From: Bartonella harrusi
GTDB lineage: Bacteria > Pseudomonadota > Alphaproteobacteria > Rhizobiales > Rhizobiaceae
DNA: 64,000 nucleotides
Reading direction: 5' to 3'
NCBI RefSeq assembly: GCF_024297065.1
Contig: NZ_CP101114.1
Coordinates: 1,054,001 to 1,118,000 of the forward strand
Position 1 is the first letter of the stretch, and every line of letters starts with the position of its first letter. Below the pieces are notes generated by a model. That model did not search any database, was not told the origin of the DNA, and saw only the letters and a list, made by a program, of their open reading frames with translations. Shown piece by piece: positions 34,357 to 42,554 of this stretch. The position numbers and the translations under genes were made by a program.

Positions 34357-34949
34357 TGAATGATGCCCATCTCATTGCTGCGACCTTTCGGCAAATTATG
34401 AAACGGCTGGATAAGCTTGAACTCTGTCTTGCCAACCAGCACATGATTGGGCGGGTTGCAGAAGTTGATGGCCATAGGGTGCGGGTGCAAGTTTCCTCAT
34501 GGGGAGAAAAGGGGCAGGCGGTGTTATCGCCTTGGTTGCAAGCACAAGAAGCAGCAGGGGCTGTTTCGAGCAATATGCCTTTAAATATTGGTGATCCGGT
34601 GCGGTTGTTTAATCCCCATGGGGAGATTGGTTCGGCCTCTTTGGTGGTTCGTGATAGCTATAGTGAGGATGCGCCAAATCCCGCACATCAACACCAAGAG
34701 TTAGCACTGTGTTATGCCGGTGGCGCTTTGCGTATCACCAAAGAGGGACTTATCCTTTCCCATGGGAAAAACCAAATCCATTTGAGTGAAAAAGGTTTGC
34801 TGCTTGGTCATCAGGAAACCCGTGTAATGCTGAAGGAAAGCGTACAGATTCAAGCAGAAGATTTATACCATAATCAAACATCTGTTGGAGCAGACCACAA
34901 ACATGGTGGGGTCAAAATTGGTCCCTCTACAACCTCTAGCCCCCTTTAA
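34356..34949 (+). CDS. Baseplate assembly protein V (spike)
   Basis: 197-residue protein of the gpV family that forms the central membrane-piercing spike. An N-terminal helix is followed by an OB-like fold (MIGRVAEVDGHRVRVQVSSWGEKGQAVLSPWLQAQ, NIGDPVRLFNPHGEIGSASLV). A beta-helical end contains repeated short strands (NQIHLSEKGLLLGHQETRVMLKESVQIQAEDLYHNQTSVGADHKHGGVKIGP), ending in a His-rich tip that could bind iron as in P2 V. ATG 34356 is coupled to the previous stop. Confidence 0.9.
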   Translation: MNDAHLIAATFRQIMKRLDKLELCLANQHMIGRVAEVDGHRVRVQVSSWGEKGQAVLSPWLQAQEAAGAVSSNMPLNIGDPVRLFNPHGEIGSASLVVRDSYSEDAPNPAHQHQELALCYAGGALRITKEGLILSHGKNQIHLSEKGLLLGHQETRVMLKESVQIQAEDLYHNQTSVGADHKHGGVKIGPSTTSSPL

Positions 34950-34960
34950 AGGAGTTTATC

Positions 34961-35143
34961 ATGCGTGAAAAAACTTATGTCATTTTAACCAATGCGGATT
35001 TTGTGGCAGGCAATCGTTCGCCGGGAAAAGGTGAAGAAATTTGTTTAAGCGATGAGGCGGCAAAATACCCATTGCTGCTTGGTCAGATTGCTGAGAAACA
35101 AACGCCTGTCGTTTCTTCAACAAAGGCAGCGAAAGGTGCTTAA
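34961..35143 (+). CDS. Small tail-region protein
   Basis: 60-residue protein (MREKTYVILTNADFVAGNRSPGKGEEICLSDEAAKYPLLLGQI). Position between baseplate V and W, and size, resemble small proteins at the Mu gp38-like location. I do not recognise a family firmly. AAAGGAG eleven bases before ATG 34961 and tight spacing (3 bp) to the next gene support it as real. Confidence 0.7.
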   Translation: MREKTYVILTNADFVAGNRSPGKGEEICLSDEAAKYPLLLGQIAEKQTPVVSSTKAAKGA

Positions 35144-35146
35144 AGC

Positions 35147-35533
35147 ATGCGCTGTGGAGTAAACGAACAGGATGGCTCTCTGTTATATGGTTGGGCACAC
35201 TGCTGTCAGTCCCTTCGTAAATGTTTGACAACAAAAATTGGGACACGGGTTTTGCGGCGTCATTATGGATGTGATGTTGGATCTTTCCAAGATGCCAATG
35301 TTGATCCGGCGACAATATTGCAGCTTTATCAAGCAATTGTACAAGCTTTAAATGATCCAGAATGTGGAGAGCCTGGATTTTCGTTGCAAAAGATTGATCT
35401 GATAAAAGCAACGCGGGAGGGAACATTCCACTTTGTTCTCACAGGTGTGTTTTATCCCGATGGGCATTTGGGCGATTGGTCACATAAGGAGCCGATAAGT
35501 TTCGATTTAGAGGTGGGTGATGACAGAATTTGA
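35147..35533 (+). CDS. Baseplate wedge protein W (GPW/gp25 family)
   Basis: 128-residue baseplate wedge component related to P2 W and T4 gp25. Family features are SLLYGWAHCCQSLRKCLTTKIGTRVLRRHYGCDV near the start, with the conserved L.T..G.R..R..YG, and a C-terminal beta region (FHFVLTGVFYPDGHLGDW). It overlaps the start of the J gene by 14 bp. Confidence 0.9.
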   Translation: MRCGVNEQDGSLLYGWAHCCQSLRKCLTTKIGTRVLRRHYGCDVGSFQDANVDPATILQLYQAIVQALNDPECGEPGFSLQKIDLIKATREGTFHFVLTGVFYPDGHLGDWSHKEPISFDLEVGDDRI

Positions 35534-36372
35534 GCAATTGCCTCTTCCACAAATTCTTGAAGAACTTTCTGTTGAGGCCATTTTAGAGCAAAAAATCACC
35601 CCGTTTAACCAAGTTTTTTGCCGCACAGAATATCCCTTATAATGTGGAAAAGACGGCTTATGATCCCGTGGTTATTCAATTGCAAGCAGCAGCTTATGAA
35701 GAGTTGCTGTTGCGCCAGCGGGCAAATGAGGTTGCGCGGGATAATCTCCTTGCTTTTGCGCGTGGGACAAGTTTAGACCATTTGGGGGACTTTCATGGGG
35801 TTTCCCGCCTTTGGGATGAGGATGATGATCGTTTGCGTCGCCGTATTCGTTTGAATAGACAAGGGCATTCTACAGGTGGCACAGTCCCACGTTATCAATA
35901 TTTTGCTCTCTCAAGCGATATCCGTGTCAAGGATGCTTTTGTTTATCGTGTGGGGAAAAGCCCGCTTATTCATGTCGCGCTTTTTAGCGATAGCCCTTCT
36001 GGTATTGCCGATGAGGCTTTGATTGCCAAGGTACAAGCAGCCCTTGATGAAAAACAGGTTAAAATGACCAATGATCATATCCTTGTGAAAAGTGCTGTAC
36101 AGCGGATTATCGATGTGCATGCTGATCTCTGGTTGTTGCCAAATGAAGGTCCCCTTGTTTTGGAAAAGGCCGTGAACAATTTGCAAACGGAATGGGCACG
36201 CGCGCAAAGGCTTGGGCGTGATCTGTCTTTAAGTTGGATGATAAGCCGCTTGATGGTTGAAGGTGTCCACCATGTGATTTTAACACAGCCCTTAGCAGAT
36301 ATTGTGGTCGCACCTGATGAGGCGGTGGCTTTAGGGGAGATTGTCTTGTCTAAACGGGGGGATGCTTATTGA
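35520..36372 (+). pseudogene. Baseplate assembly protein J, frameshifted at a T6 tract
   Basis: The gene starts at ATG 35520 (MTEFEQLPLPQILEELSVEAILEQKI, a typical gpJ beginning) but the frame runs into a stop at 35639-35641. The correct continuation AAQNIPYNVEKTAYDPVVIQLQAAAYEE lies one frame away and stays open to 36372 (GSLDHLGDFHGVSRLWDEDDDRLRRRI is typical gpJ). One extra T in the run at 35614-35619 explains the break: with five T the reading is VFAAQNIPY. It could be a real inactivating mutation, a sequencing error or slippage. If real, baseplate assembly would fail unless translation restarts at GTG 35644. Confidence 0.85.
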
Positions 36373-37478
36373 TGATTTCCTCACTTTTACCGCAAAATTC
36401 AAGCTTGTTTGAACGCTGTTTAGCAGAAGCAATGGCATTTGATCCGCAGGTCAAAAATACTCTCGAAGAAATCCCCCGTATAAAATTTATCACGCGTCCT
36501 CCTTCATGGTTGCCTTACTTGATCGACGAATATGGCTTACAAGAATTAAGCCCATATTTTTCTAATCCTTATGATTTGATTGACCAAGGGCTCCAATGGC
36601 AAAATATTCGCGGTTCTTTAGCGGCTATTGAGAGAGGGCTTTCATGGCTTCAGATTACAGCATGCTTTACACCAGCATGGTCGGGGCGTGCGTGGTGGAA
36701 TTCCTTCCAACTTTACTTTGATCAATTGCCTGAACAAAGTGCTCTTGAAGCCATTGAAGCCATCACAGAGCTTTCCAAAAGTTTGCGCTCTGATTTTCGC
36801 CGCGGTGTCAATGGTTATGACGTGCAAGCACTGGAAGGCAATATGTCACGCCTTGATGACAGTCTGCTGGATTATGAGAGCGGTGTGCGCTTAACCGCGG
36901 GGGATACGCTGTTTTCCTTTGGTCGCACAACAGAAATCAAGCACAGGCTTACCAAACAAGAAGGCACACTGATTGGCAATTGGATGGATGACGGGGATGG
37001 GGAATTAAGCTTCGACCAAATTGATTATCCATGGGATATGGCAAATTTTCCCTGGTGTTCTGTTAAAAAACATCAACGCGATATACTGATGGCAGAGTGG
37101 TTTTATAACCGCACCCTTTATCTCGTGTTAAGAGACTGTGAGGATGATGTCATTGGCACTCGCAGATGCAACATTGTCAAACCAGTAGAACAGAATTTGG
37201 CGGGTGTTTATCACCATTTGGGCGATCGTTATCAACCCTCCTCGATGGGCACAGCCCTTCTTATTGCAGCACGCACGGATTTTCAAAATGTTGACGGCAG
37301 AAAAGCCGCCTCTATTGCTGTTCTCGTGCATGCGACCCCTAAACAACATATCCCTTTGGGTAAACTTTGGTGTGCGTGCAATGAACTGATTGGCGGGGTG
37401 GAGATCATCAAAACGCCCATCAATATTCCTTTGCGTGGTGATGTTCGCGAGCAATTCAAGATTTTATTGAGGTTTTAA
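36372..37478 (+). CDS. Tail protein I (baseplate wedge)
   Basis: 368-residue protein in the gpI position after J. The N-terminal part (SSLFERCLAEAMAFD, PPSWLPYLIDEYGLQELSPYFSNPYDLIDQGLQWQNIRGSLAAIERGLSWLQI) is the P2-I-like domain. The remaining about 230 residues (DYESGVRLTAGDTLFSFGRTTEIKHRL onward) extend the family length and are probably a binding platform for the fibre-like protein that follows. ATG 36372 is coupled to the J stop by TGATG. Confidence 0.87.
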   Translation: MISSLLPQNSSLFERCLAEAMAFDPQVKNTLEEIPRIKFITRPPSWLPYLIDEYGLQELSPYFSNPYDLIDQGLQWQNIRGSLAAIERGLSWLQITACFTPAWSGRAWWNSFQLYFDQLPEQSALEAIEAITELSKSLRSDFRRGVNGYDVQALEGNMSRLDDSLLDYESGVRLTAGDTLFSFGRTTEIKHRLTKQEGTLIGNWMDDGDGELSFDQIDYPWDMANFPWCSVKKHQRDILMAEWFYNRTLYLVLRDCEDDVIGTRRCNIVKPVEQNLAGVYHHLGDRYQPSSMGTALLIAARTDFQNVDGRKAASIAVLVHATPKQHIPLGKLWCACNELIGGVEIIKTPINIPLRGDVREQFKILLRF

Positions 37479-37479
37479 C

Positions 37480-40400
37480 ATGAAGCATGAAAGCGGTTTA
37501 CCCTTTGCAATTGACAGATCTTGCGGCAAAGACGACCAACAAAGCGTTGTTTTCTACGGGCAACGTCCCTTTATCCAAAGTGGTGAACTCAATGAGATGC
37601 AAACCATCATCAGGGGGCGCCATGACCGTTTGGGGCGCTTGGTCGCCAAAGAGGGAGACCGTGTTGAACGAGCCGATGCCTTTGTCAATAAAAACGCAAA
37701 GACCGTTACTTTAACAGAAGGCAAAATCTATATCGCAGGGGATATCTTTCCGGTCTCACAAGCGGTTCTGAATGCTGTTTCGATGGTTGGGCGTCTTGAA
37801 ATCGGTGTGAAGTTGCAAAAAACATGGATTACCCATGAGGATGATCCAGAACTGTTGGGGCAGGTTCCCGGCACCTTGGCACAAGGAGAGCCCGGTGCGG
37901 CGCGCGAAACAGCAAAGCTTGTTTGGGCCTTAAAAGAGGATGGGCAGCAAGGCACGTTCTTTCCTGTTTATATCTTACAAGACGGCATTTTGATTGACCA
38001 AAAGTCCCCCTCACTGCTTGAACCCGCCATGCAAGCCATTGCGACTTATGACCGTGCCCATGGTCATTATATCGTCAATGGATGCCGGGTGACGGCTCTG
38101 GGACGAAAGAATGGATGCCAAGTGTTTAGCATTCAAGAAGGAGAAGCCAATATCAATGGCTTTAAGCGCAAACGCCTTGCTGCTTTGCGCCATGAAGAGA
38201 GGGAAGAGTTTTCGCAAGGGCTTGTGCCTAGTGAAACGCATATTTTTGCCCCGCAAAAAGGCAAAACAAGCTTTACCTTTAAAAGCTATTATGCTTCCAT
38301 TGCCGATATCCACTCTCTTTTGTTGACAAAAGAAAAAACCGTTACCCTCACCCGCGGTGCGGTCGTTGCTGGGCGAGATGGTGTTCCCGATAAAAGCATC
38401 ACCTCTTTTCTCAAAGTCATGCAAGGCAACAAGGAATTTAAAGAAGGAACAGATTTTAAGAAGACCGGTGATACCATTGACTGGGCACCGATGGGGGATG
38501 AACCGCGTCCTGGCAGCAGTTACACGGTAACCTATCGCTATCGTGCACAAGTAACCGCCGATAAGGTCACGGCACAGGAAATCACGCTCTCAGGGGGGGC
38601 ACAAGGGGGGGATATCATTGTTCGTTACACTTACAAATTGCCCCGTATTGACCGTATAGGTCTCAATACAGAGGGCAGTGTGGTTTATATCAAGGGGATT
38701 TCGGCAGATCAACCGATGGCGCCCAGCGTTCCTGAAGATGTCCTCTCCCTTGCCACCATCACCAATAGTTGGTTAGATCTTCCGCTTGTGGTCAATGATG
38801 GCACGCGTGTTGCCCCCTATGATGAGATGTGGCGTTATTTTCAAAGGGTGCTGTCCCTTGATCGCTTGATGCAATTAGAGCGCATTAAAAGCAATGTTGA
38901 CTCTAAAGAGCCCGTTGCCAAAAAAGGCATGTTTGCTGACCCGTTTCTTGATGACAGTTATCGCGATGAAGGGTTCACGCAAACAGGAGCTGTTGGCAAT
39001 GGCATTTTACAGCTGGCTATTGATCCAACCTTTTATACCGCCCCCTTAAAGGCTCCTGTCACCCTTGACTGGACCAATGAAGTGATCATTGCCCAAGAAT
39101 TGACAACCGCTTGCGAAAAAATCAACCCCTATCAAAATTTTGCCCCTCTGCCTGGTACGATCACACTCAATCCCGCAACAGACTTTTGGCATGTCCAGCG
39201 CACCGATTGGCTCTCAAGCGTGACCAATCAACTGAACATGGGATGGAACCGTGGGAGAACTATCCGTAACACAGAAGTGCATGATGATCTCATCAATACG
39301 CATCAAGAACAAATCGATTTCTTAAGACAAATTACCCTTGGCTTTAAAATTGAAGGTTTTGGCAAGGGGGAAATTTTAGACACTCTCACCTTTGATGGTG
39401 TGAATGTCTTGCCAAAAAGCCGCCTTGTTGCCAATGACAATGGCATTTTGGAAAGCATTTTCAAAATCCCTGAAAATATTCCTGCCGGCACCAAGAATGT
39501 TGTAGCACGAGGCAAAGGGGGAACCCTTGCGACGGGTCTCTTTACCGGGCAAGGTGTTATTGATGTGAAAGTGATTCGGCACACCACAACAGTCAAGATC
39601 TGGACGCAAGTGGACCCGCAAGCGCAAGTCTTTACACCAGAAGAAACACGGCAAATCACCGGTCTTGACTTTCATCTTTGCAAAATCGGCAATCCCAATC
39701 ATGATCTGGTGATTGATTTGGTCACAACCGAAAACGGTTATCCCACCGCCAATATCCAAGCCCAAAGCTTTTATTCCATGAAGGGGGCAAAAACCGGATG
39801 GGCACAGGCACGCTATGATGTCCCACTCCTCGTCCCCAATGATCGGTTAACGGCTTTTGTCATTAAGACCGATGATAGTGATCATTCCCTCTCACTCGCA
39901 AAGCTTGGAGGGTTTGATGAAGAACAGCAAAGATTTGTCTCAAGCCACCCCTATGTGACCGGTCCTCGTTTTTCCTCTGTCAATGCGCAAAGTTGGAGTG
40001 CCCATCAAGATGAGGCTTTGGCTTTTCGTGTCTTGGCAGCACGCTACAGACAAACAACAAAGACCATTGATCTTGGTACCTTTAATCTTGTTAACTGTTC
40101 TGATTTGCAAATCCGTGCCGCGGTTGAATTGCCTTCTAGTGATTGTTCGGTGATCTTTGAAATTGAAAGAAACAACGGCACGATTTATCAACTCTTACCC
40201 TTTCAATTGTTAAGCCTCACCGAATATATCAGTGAAAAGGTTCGATTACGTGCCATTCTCAAAGGCACGGAGAAACTCTCCCCCATTCTGTTTGCTCCTG
40301 TTCAGTTGATTGCCGGCAAGATCCATAACACAGCAACCTATGTTACCCGTGCTTTTGCCTTTGGTGAGAAAGCAAGATTGACCAGCTATATCAAGACCTT

Positions 40401-40623
40401 TTTACCAGGCGGCTCCACATTCACCCTCGAGATGCAACGGGATGATGGTGCTTTTACCCCTCTCACCTTAGAGGAAACAGAACAGCTTACTGAACCCCTT
40501 TGGGTGGAGCGAAAATTTGTCAGTCACGACCAAACAGCAAAGCAAGCGCGCTTGAAACTGACACTGACCGGTGGACCTTGTGCACGGTCAATGCTGCGTG
40601 ATTTTGGTGCGGGTATTTTGTGA
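37480..40623 (+). CDS. Large tail protein with DUF4815 region
   Basis: 1047-residue structural protein. The first about 450 residues match the DUF4815 pattern (FYGQRPFIQSGELNEMQTIIRGRHDRLGRLVAKEGDRVE, GKIYIAGDIFPV, YRYRAQVTADKVTAQEITLSGGAQGGDIIVRYTYKLPRIDRIGLN). A middle part (MQLERIKSNVDSKEP...SVTNQLNMGWNRGRTIRNTEVHDDLI) and a beta-rich C-terminus complete it. DUF4815 proteins lie next to baseplate and fibre genes and probably attach the fibres. Start ATG 37480 follows the I stop by one base. Codon usage is like that of the neighbours. Confidence 0.85.
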   Translation: MKHESGLPFAIDRSCGKDDQQSVVFYGQRPFIQSGELNEMQTIIRGRHDRLGRLVAKEGDRVERADAFVNKNAKTVTLTEGKIYIAGDIFPVSQAVLNAVSMVGRLEIGVKLQKTWITHEDDPELLGQVPGTLAQGEPGAARETAKLVWALKEDGQQGTFFPVYILQDGILIDQKSPSLLEPAMQAIATYDRAHGHYIVNGCRVTALGRKNGCQVFSIQEGEANINGFKRKRLAALRHEEREEFSQGLVPSETHIFAPQKGKTSFTFKSYYASIADIHSLLLTKEKTVTLTRGAVVAGRDGVPDKSITSFLKVMQGNKEFKEGTDFKKTGDTIDWAPMGDEPRPGSSYTVTYRYRAQVTADKVTAQEITLSGGAQGGDIIVRYTYKLPRIDRIGLNTEGSVVYIKGISADQPMAPSVPEDVLSLATITNSWLDLPLVVNDGTRVAPYDEMWRYFQRVLSLDRLMQLERIKSNVDSKEPVAKKGMFADPFLDDSYRDEGFTQTGAVGNGILQLAIDPTFYTAPLKAPVTLDWTNEVIIAQELTTACEKINPYQNFAPLPGTITLNPATDFWHVQRTDWLSSVTNQLNMGWNRGRTIRNTEVHDDLINTHQEQIDFLRQITLGFKIEGFGKGEILDTLTFDGVNVLPKSRLVANDNGILESIFKIPENIPAGTKNVVARGKGGTLATGLFTGQGVIDVKVIRHTTTVKIWTQVDPQAQVFTPEETRQITGLDFHLCKIGNPNHDLVIDLVTTENGYPTANIQAQSFYSMKGAKTGWAQARYDVPLLVPNDRLTAFVIKTDDSDHSLSLAKLGGFDEEQQRFVSSHPYVTGPRFSSVNAQSWSAHQDEALAFRVLAARYRQTTKTIDLGTFNLVNCSDLQIRAAVELPSSDCSVIFEIERNNGTIYQLLPFQLLSLTEYISEKVRLRAILKGTEKLSPILFAPVQLIAGKIHNTATYVTRAFAFGEKARLTSYIKTFLPGGSTFTLEMQRDDGAFTPLTLEETEQLTEPLWVERKFVSHDQTAKQARLKLTLTGGPCARSMLRDFGAGIL

Positions 40624-40640
40624 CATCCCCTCGCTTTGAG

Positions 40641-40688
40641 AGATGGAATTTGGGGGAAAGATGGAATTTGGGGGAAAGATGGGATTTT
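40641..40688 (+). repeat. 18-bp tandem repeat before the tail-fibre gene
   Basis: Unit AGATGGAATTTGGGGGAA occurs at 40641-40658 and 40659-40676 and continues partially (AGATGGGATTTT) from 40677. It lies between the DUF4815 gene and the fibre start, in the stretch likely to hold translation signals. Confidence 0.88.
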
Positions 40689-40718
40689 AGACTGCTTGAG
40701 AGACTTGGAGAATAAGAA

Positions 40719-42095
40719 ATGACAAAAACCAAAAAGCTTGCAATGGAATTGCCTAAAGAAGGGCGTTTTATCAGTTCTGAATTTCCCATTTTGCGTGAGA
40801 ACTTGACAAAACTTGATCAAGCCATAATGGAAGTTGAGGAAAAGCTAGACGAAAAAGCCCCTGCAAAACACACGCATAGCATAGGGGATGTTGCAGATCT
40901 TGAGGCAGCCCTCAAAGGCAAAATGGCAGCGGATAAAACCTTCACTTTAACCGATTTGAGTGATATCGAGGGTGCACAAGATGCCGCTAACAATTATGTT
41001 CTCTACAAAGCAAGCAACAATCATTTTACCTTTGGCAGTGCTGTCTCACTTCTTGGAGCACACCAACATAAAATTGAAGATATTGTTGGTCTTGATAGAT
41101 TTAGAGCCAAGATTAACGAAGATCTGACAAGCTATGGGCGCTTAGCGCAAGCCAATGAATGGCAGAATTATAACAAATTTACCCGCAAAGTGACCATTGC
41201 TGGTGGTTTGGAACTCATAGGTAATTCGTCATTGAATCTCATGCATAATGGGGAAATCGTCACAAGTCTCAGCATCACGGGCAGCAAGCTTAAAGGACCG
41301 CTCAAGGTTGATGGTGCGGAAGTTTATAGCAAAGATGAAGCTGTTGTTGCTCTTCAAGAAATACGTGATGAAATCACAAAACTGAGGAAAGCGACCTCTC
41401 CCCTAGAAGTTCTTGTAACAGAAAGTGGTCCCATTCCATGGCCTGAAGGTGTTAGCGATAACACCGATATCGAAATATGGGCTTGGGGTGGAGGAGGTGG
41501 TGGTGGATATGGAGGCTGGTTCAAAAAACCACTTAATGGTGGTATTAGCTACTATGGTGGTGGTGGTGCTGGTGGAGGCCGAGCTGTGTATGTTAAAATC
41601 AAAGCTTCACAGCTAAGATCGGCAAAAGCTATTGACATTGGTCGAGGAGGCCGCGGTGCATCTTCGGGAGGGGGTTCCTACGCTGGTGGTTATACACGCA
41701 TTGCAGGAATTATTATAGCATATGGGGGTGCAGGAGGAGGTGATGGTGCCAGTGGCCGCGGCGGCGTACCAAATTTCAATGGTGGCCGTGGCGGCGATGC
41801 TAGTTTTAATGGTTATAGAGGGAGCTCTTTTATTTATGCCGGTGGGAATGGCGGCGATGGGGGGAGTGGGAATGGCGGAAACTCTTTTTTTGGTGGCGGT
41901 GGGGGTGCTGGTGCTCAGAATGGTAACGGTGGTTATGGCGGAGAGAGCCAGAAAGGTGGTCATGGTGGTAAAGGCTGCAATGGCAGTGGACAAGGAGGTG
42001 GCGGTGGAGGTGGTTATTTCCTAGGAGAAGATGGTAGTTCTGGTAAAGGTGGCAATGGTGGCAACGGAGCAGTGTTGTTGAGGTTTTTTATATAG
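40719..42095 (+). CDS. Tail fibre with glycine-rich C-terminal receptor domain
   Basis: 458-residue fibre. The N-terminal part has the fibre motif EKAPAKHTHSIGDVADLEAAL and repeats it in looser form (GAHQHKIEDIVGLDRF). Residues about 225-456 are extremely rich in glycine (runs GGGGGGGYGG, GGGGAGGG, GGAGGGDGASGRGG, GGNGGDGGSGNGG, GGGGGGGYF) separated by short variable loops. Glycine-rich domains of this sort form a polyglycine-II lattice in phage adhesins, with the loops making receptor contact. It is the most likely host-range determinant. GGAG precedes ATG 40719. Confidence 0.88.
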   Translation: MTKTKKLAMELPKEGRFISSEFPILRENLTKLDQAIMEVEEKLDEKAPAKHTHSIGDVADLEAALKGKMAADKTFTLTDLSDIEGAQDAANNYVLYKASNNHFTFGSAVSLLGAHQHKIEDIVGLDRFRAKINEDLTSYGRLAQANEWQNYNKFTRKVTIAGGLELIGNSSLNLMHNGEIVTSLSITGSKLKGPLKVDGAEVYSKDEAVVALQEIRDEITKLRKATSPLEVLVTESGPIPWPEGVSDNTDIEIWAWGGGGGGGYGGWFKKPLNGGISYYGGGGAGGGRAVYVKIKASQLRSAKAIDIGRGGRGASSGGGSYAGGYTRIAGIIIAYGGAGGGDGASGRGGVPNFNGGRGGDASFNGYRGSSFIYAGGNGGDGGSGNGGNSFFGGGGGAGAQNGNGGYGGESQKGGHGGKGCNGSGQGGGGGGGYFLGEDGSSGKGGNGGNGAVLLRFFI

Positions 42096-42103
42096 GAGTT
42101 TTT

Positions 42104-42331
42104 ATGGAATATGCAATTGTTGAAAAGGGTGTGGTAACGAACATTATTATTGCCTCAGAAAATTATGTTCATGCCTTTGATGGTGAGGCTATTGCTTCAA
42201 AGGAAGCGCAAATCGGCTGGACTTATAAGGATGGGGTATTCTCTCCTCCCATCATTGATGAAGAAAAAAATTCTTTGTCTTCTGAAAAGGCTGAGACAGA
42301 CGCATCAGTAGAATCTATGAAAGAACGATAA
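42104..42331 (+). CDS. Small protein after the fibre, possible fibre-assembly factor
   Basis: 75-residue protein: MEYAIVEKGVVTNIIIASENYVHAFDG, then AQIGWTYKDGVFSPP and an acidic tail. The short beta N-terminus and IGWTYKDGVFSPP motif are common in small Tfa-like proteins encoded right after fibres, so assisting fibre folding is likely, though not proven. AGGAG before ATG 42104 is a good ribosome site. It is the last gene of late block 2. Confidence 0.75.
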   Translation: MEYAIVEKGVVTNIIIASENYVHAFDGEAIASKEAQIGWTYKDGVFSPPIIDEEKNSLSSEKAETDASVESMKER

Positions 42332-42482
42332 GAGAAAGATGAACAAGCTTAGTATAATTGTTGAGAATAGATTATATAATCAACATTGTTGGACGCAAGC
42401 TTATTGTGTGATAGCTTAATCTGTATCATTTTCTTTTAAAGTCTTTCTCAAAGGGGTTTCAAAGCCTTTTTAAAGGAATTTT

Positions 42483-42505
42483 TTGACTGACAGTGTCAGT
42501 CTTAT
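42483..42505 (+). promoter_or_regulatory. Late-operon activator site C
   Basis: TTGACTGACAGTGTCAG followed by TCTTAT. Here the palindrome is longest: GACTGACA-G-TGTCAGTC. It lies 49 bp before the sheath start. A short CCTTT/AAAGG stem with a T-rich tail just upstream (42465-42484) could end the previous transcript. Confidence 0.85.
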
Positions 42506-42554
42506 GCGGTTTGATCCTTGTTATTATTGTTGCTTTATTGATTTGGAGCGCAAG

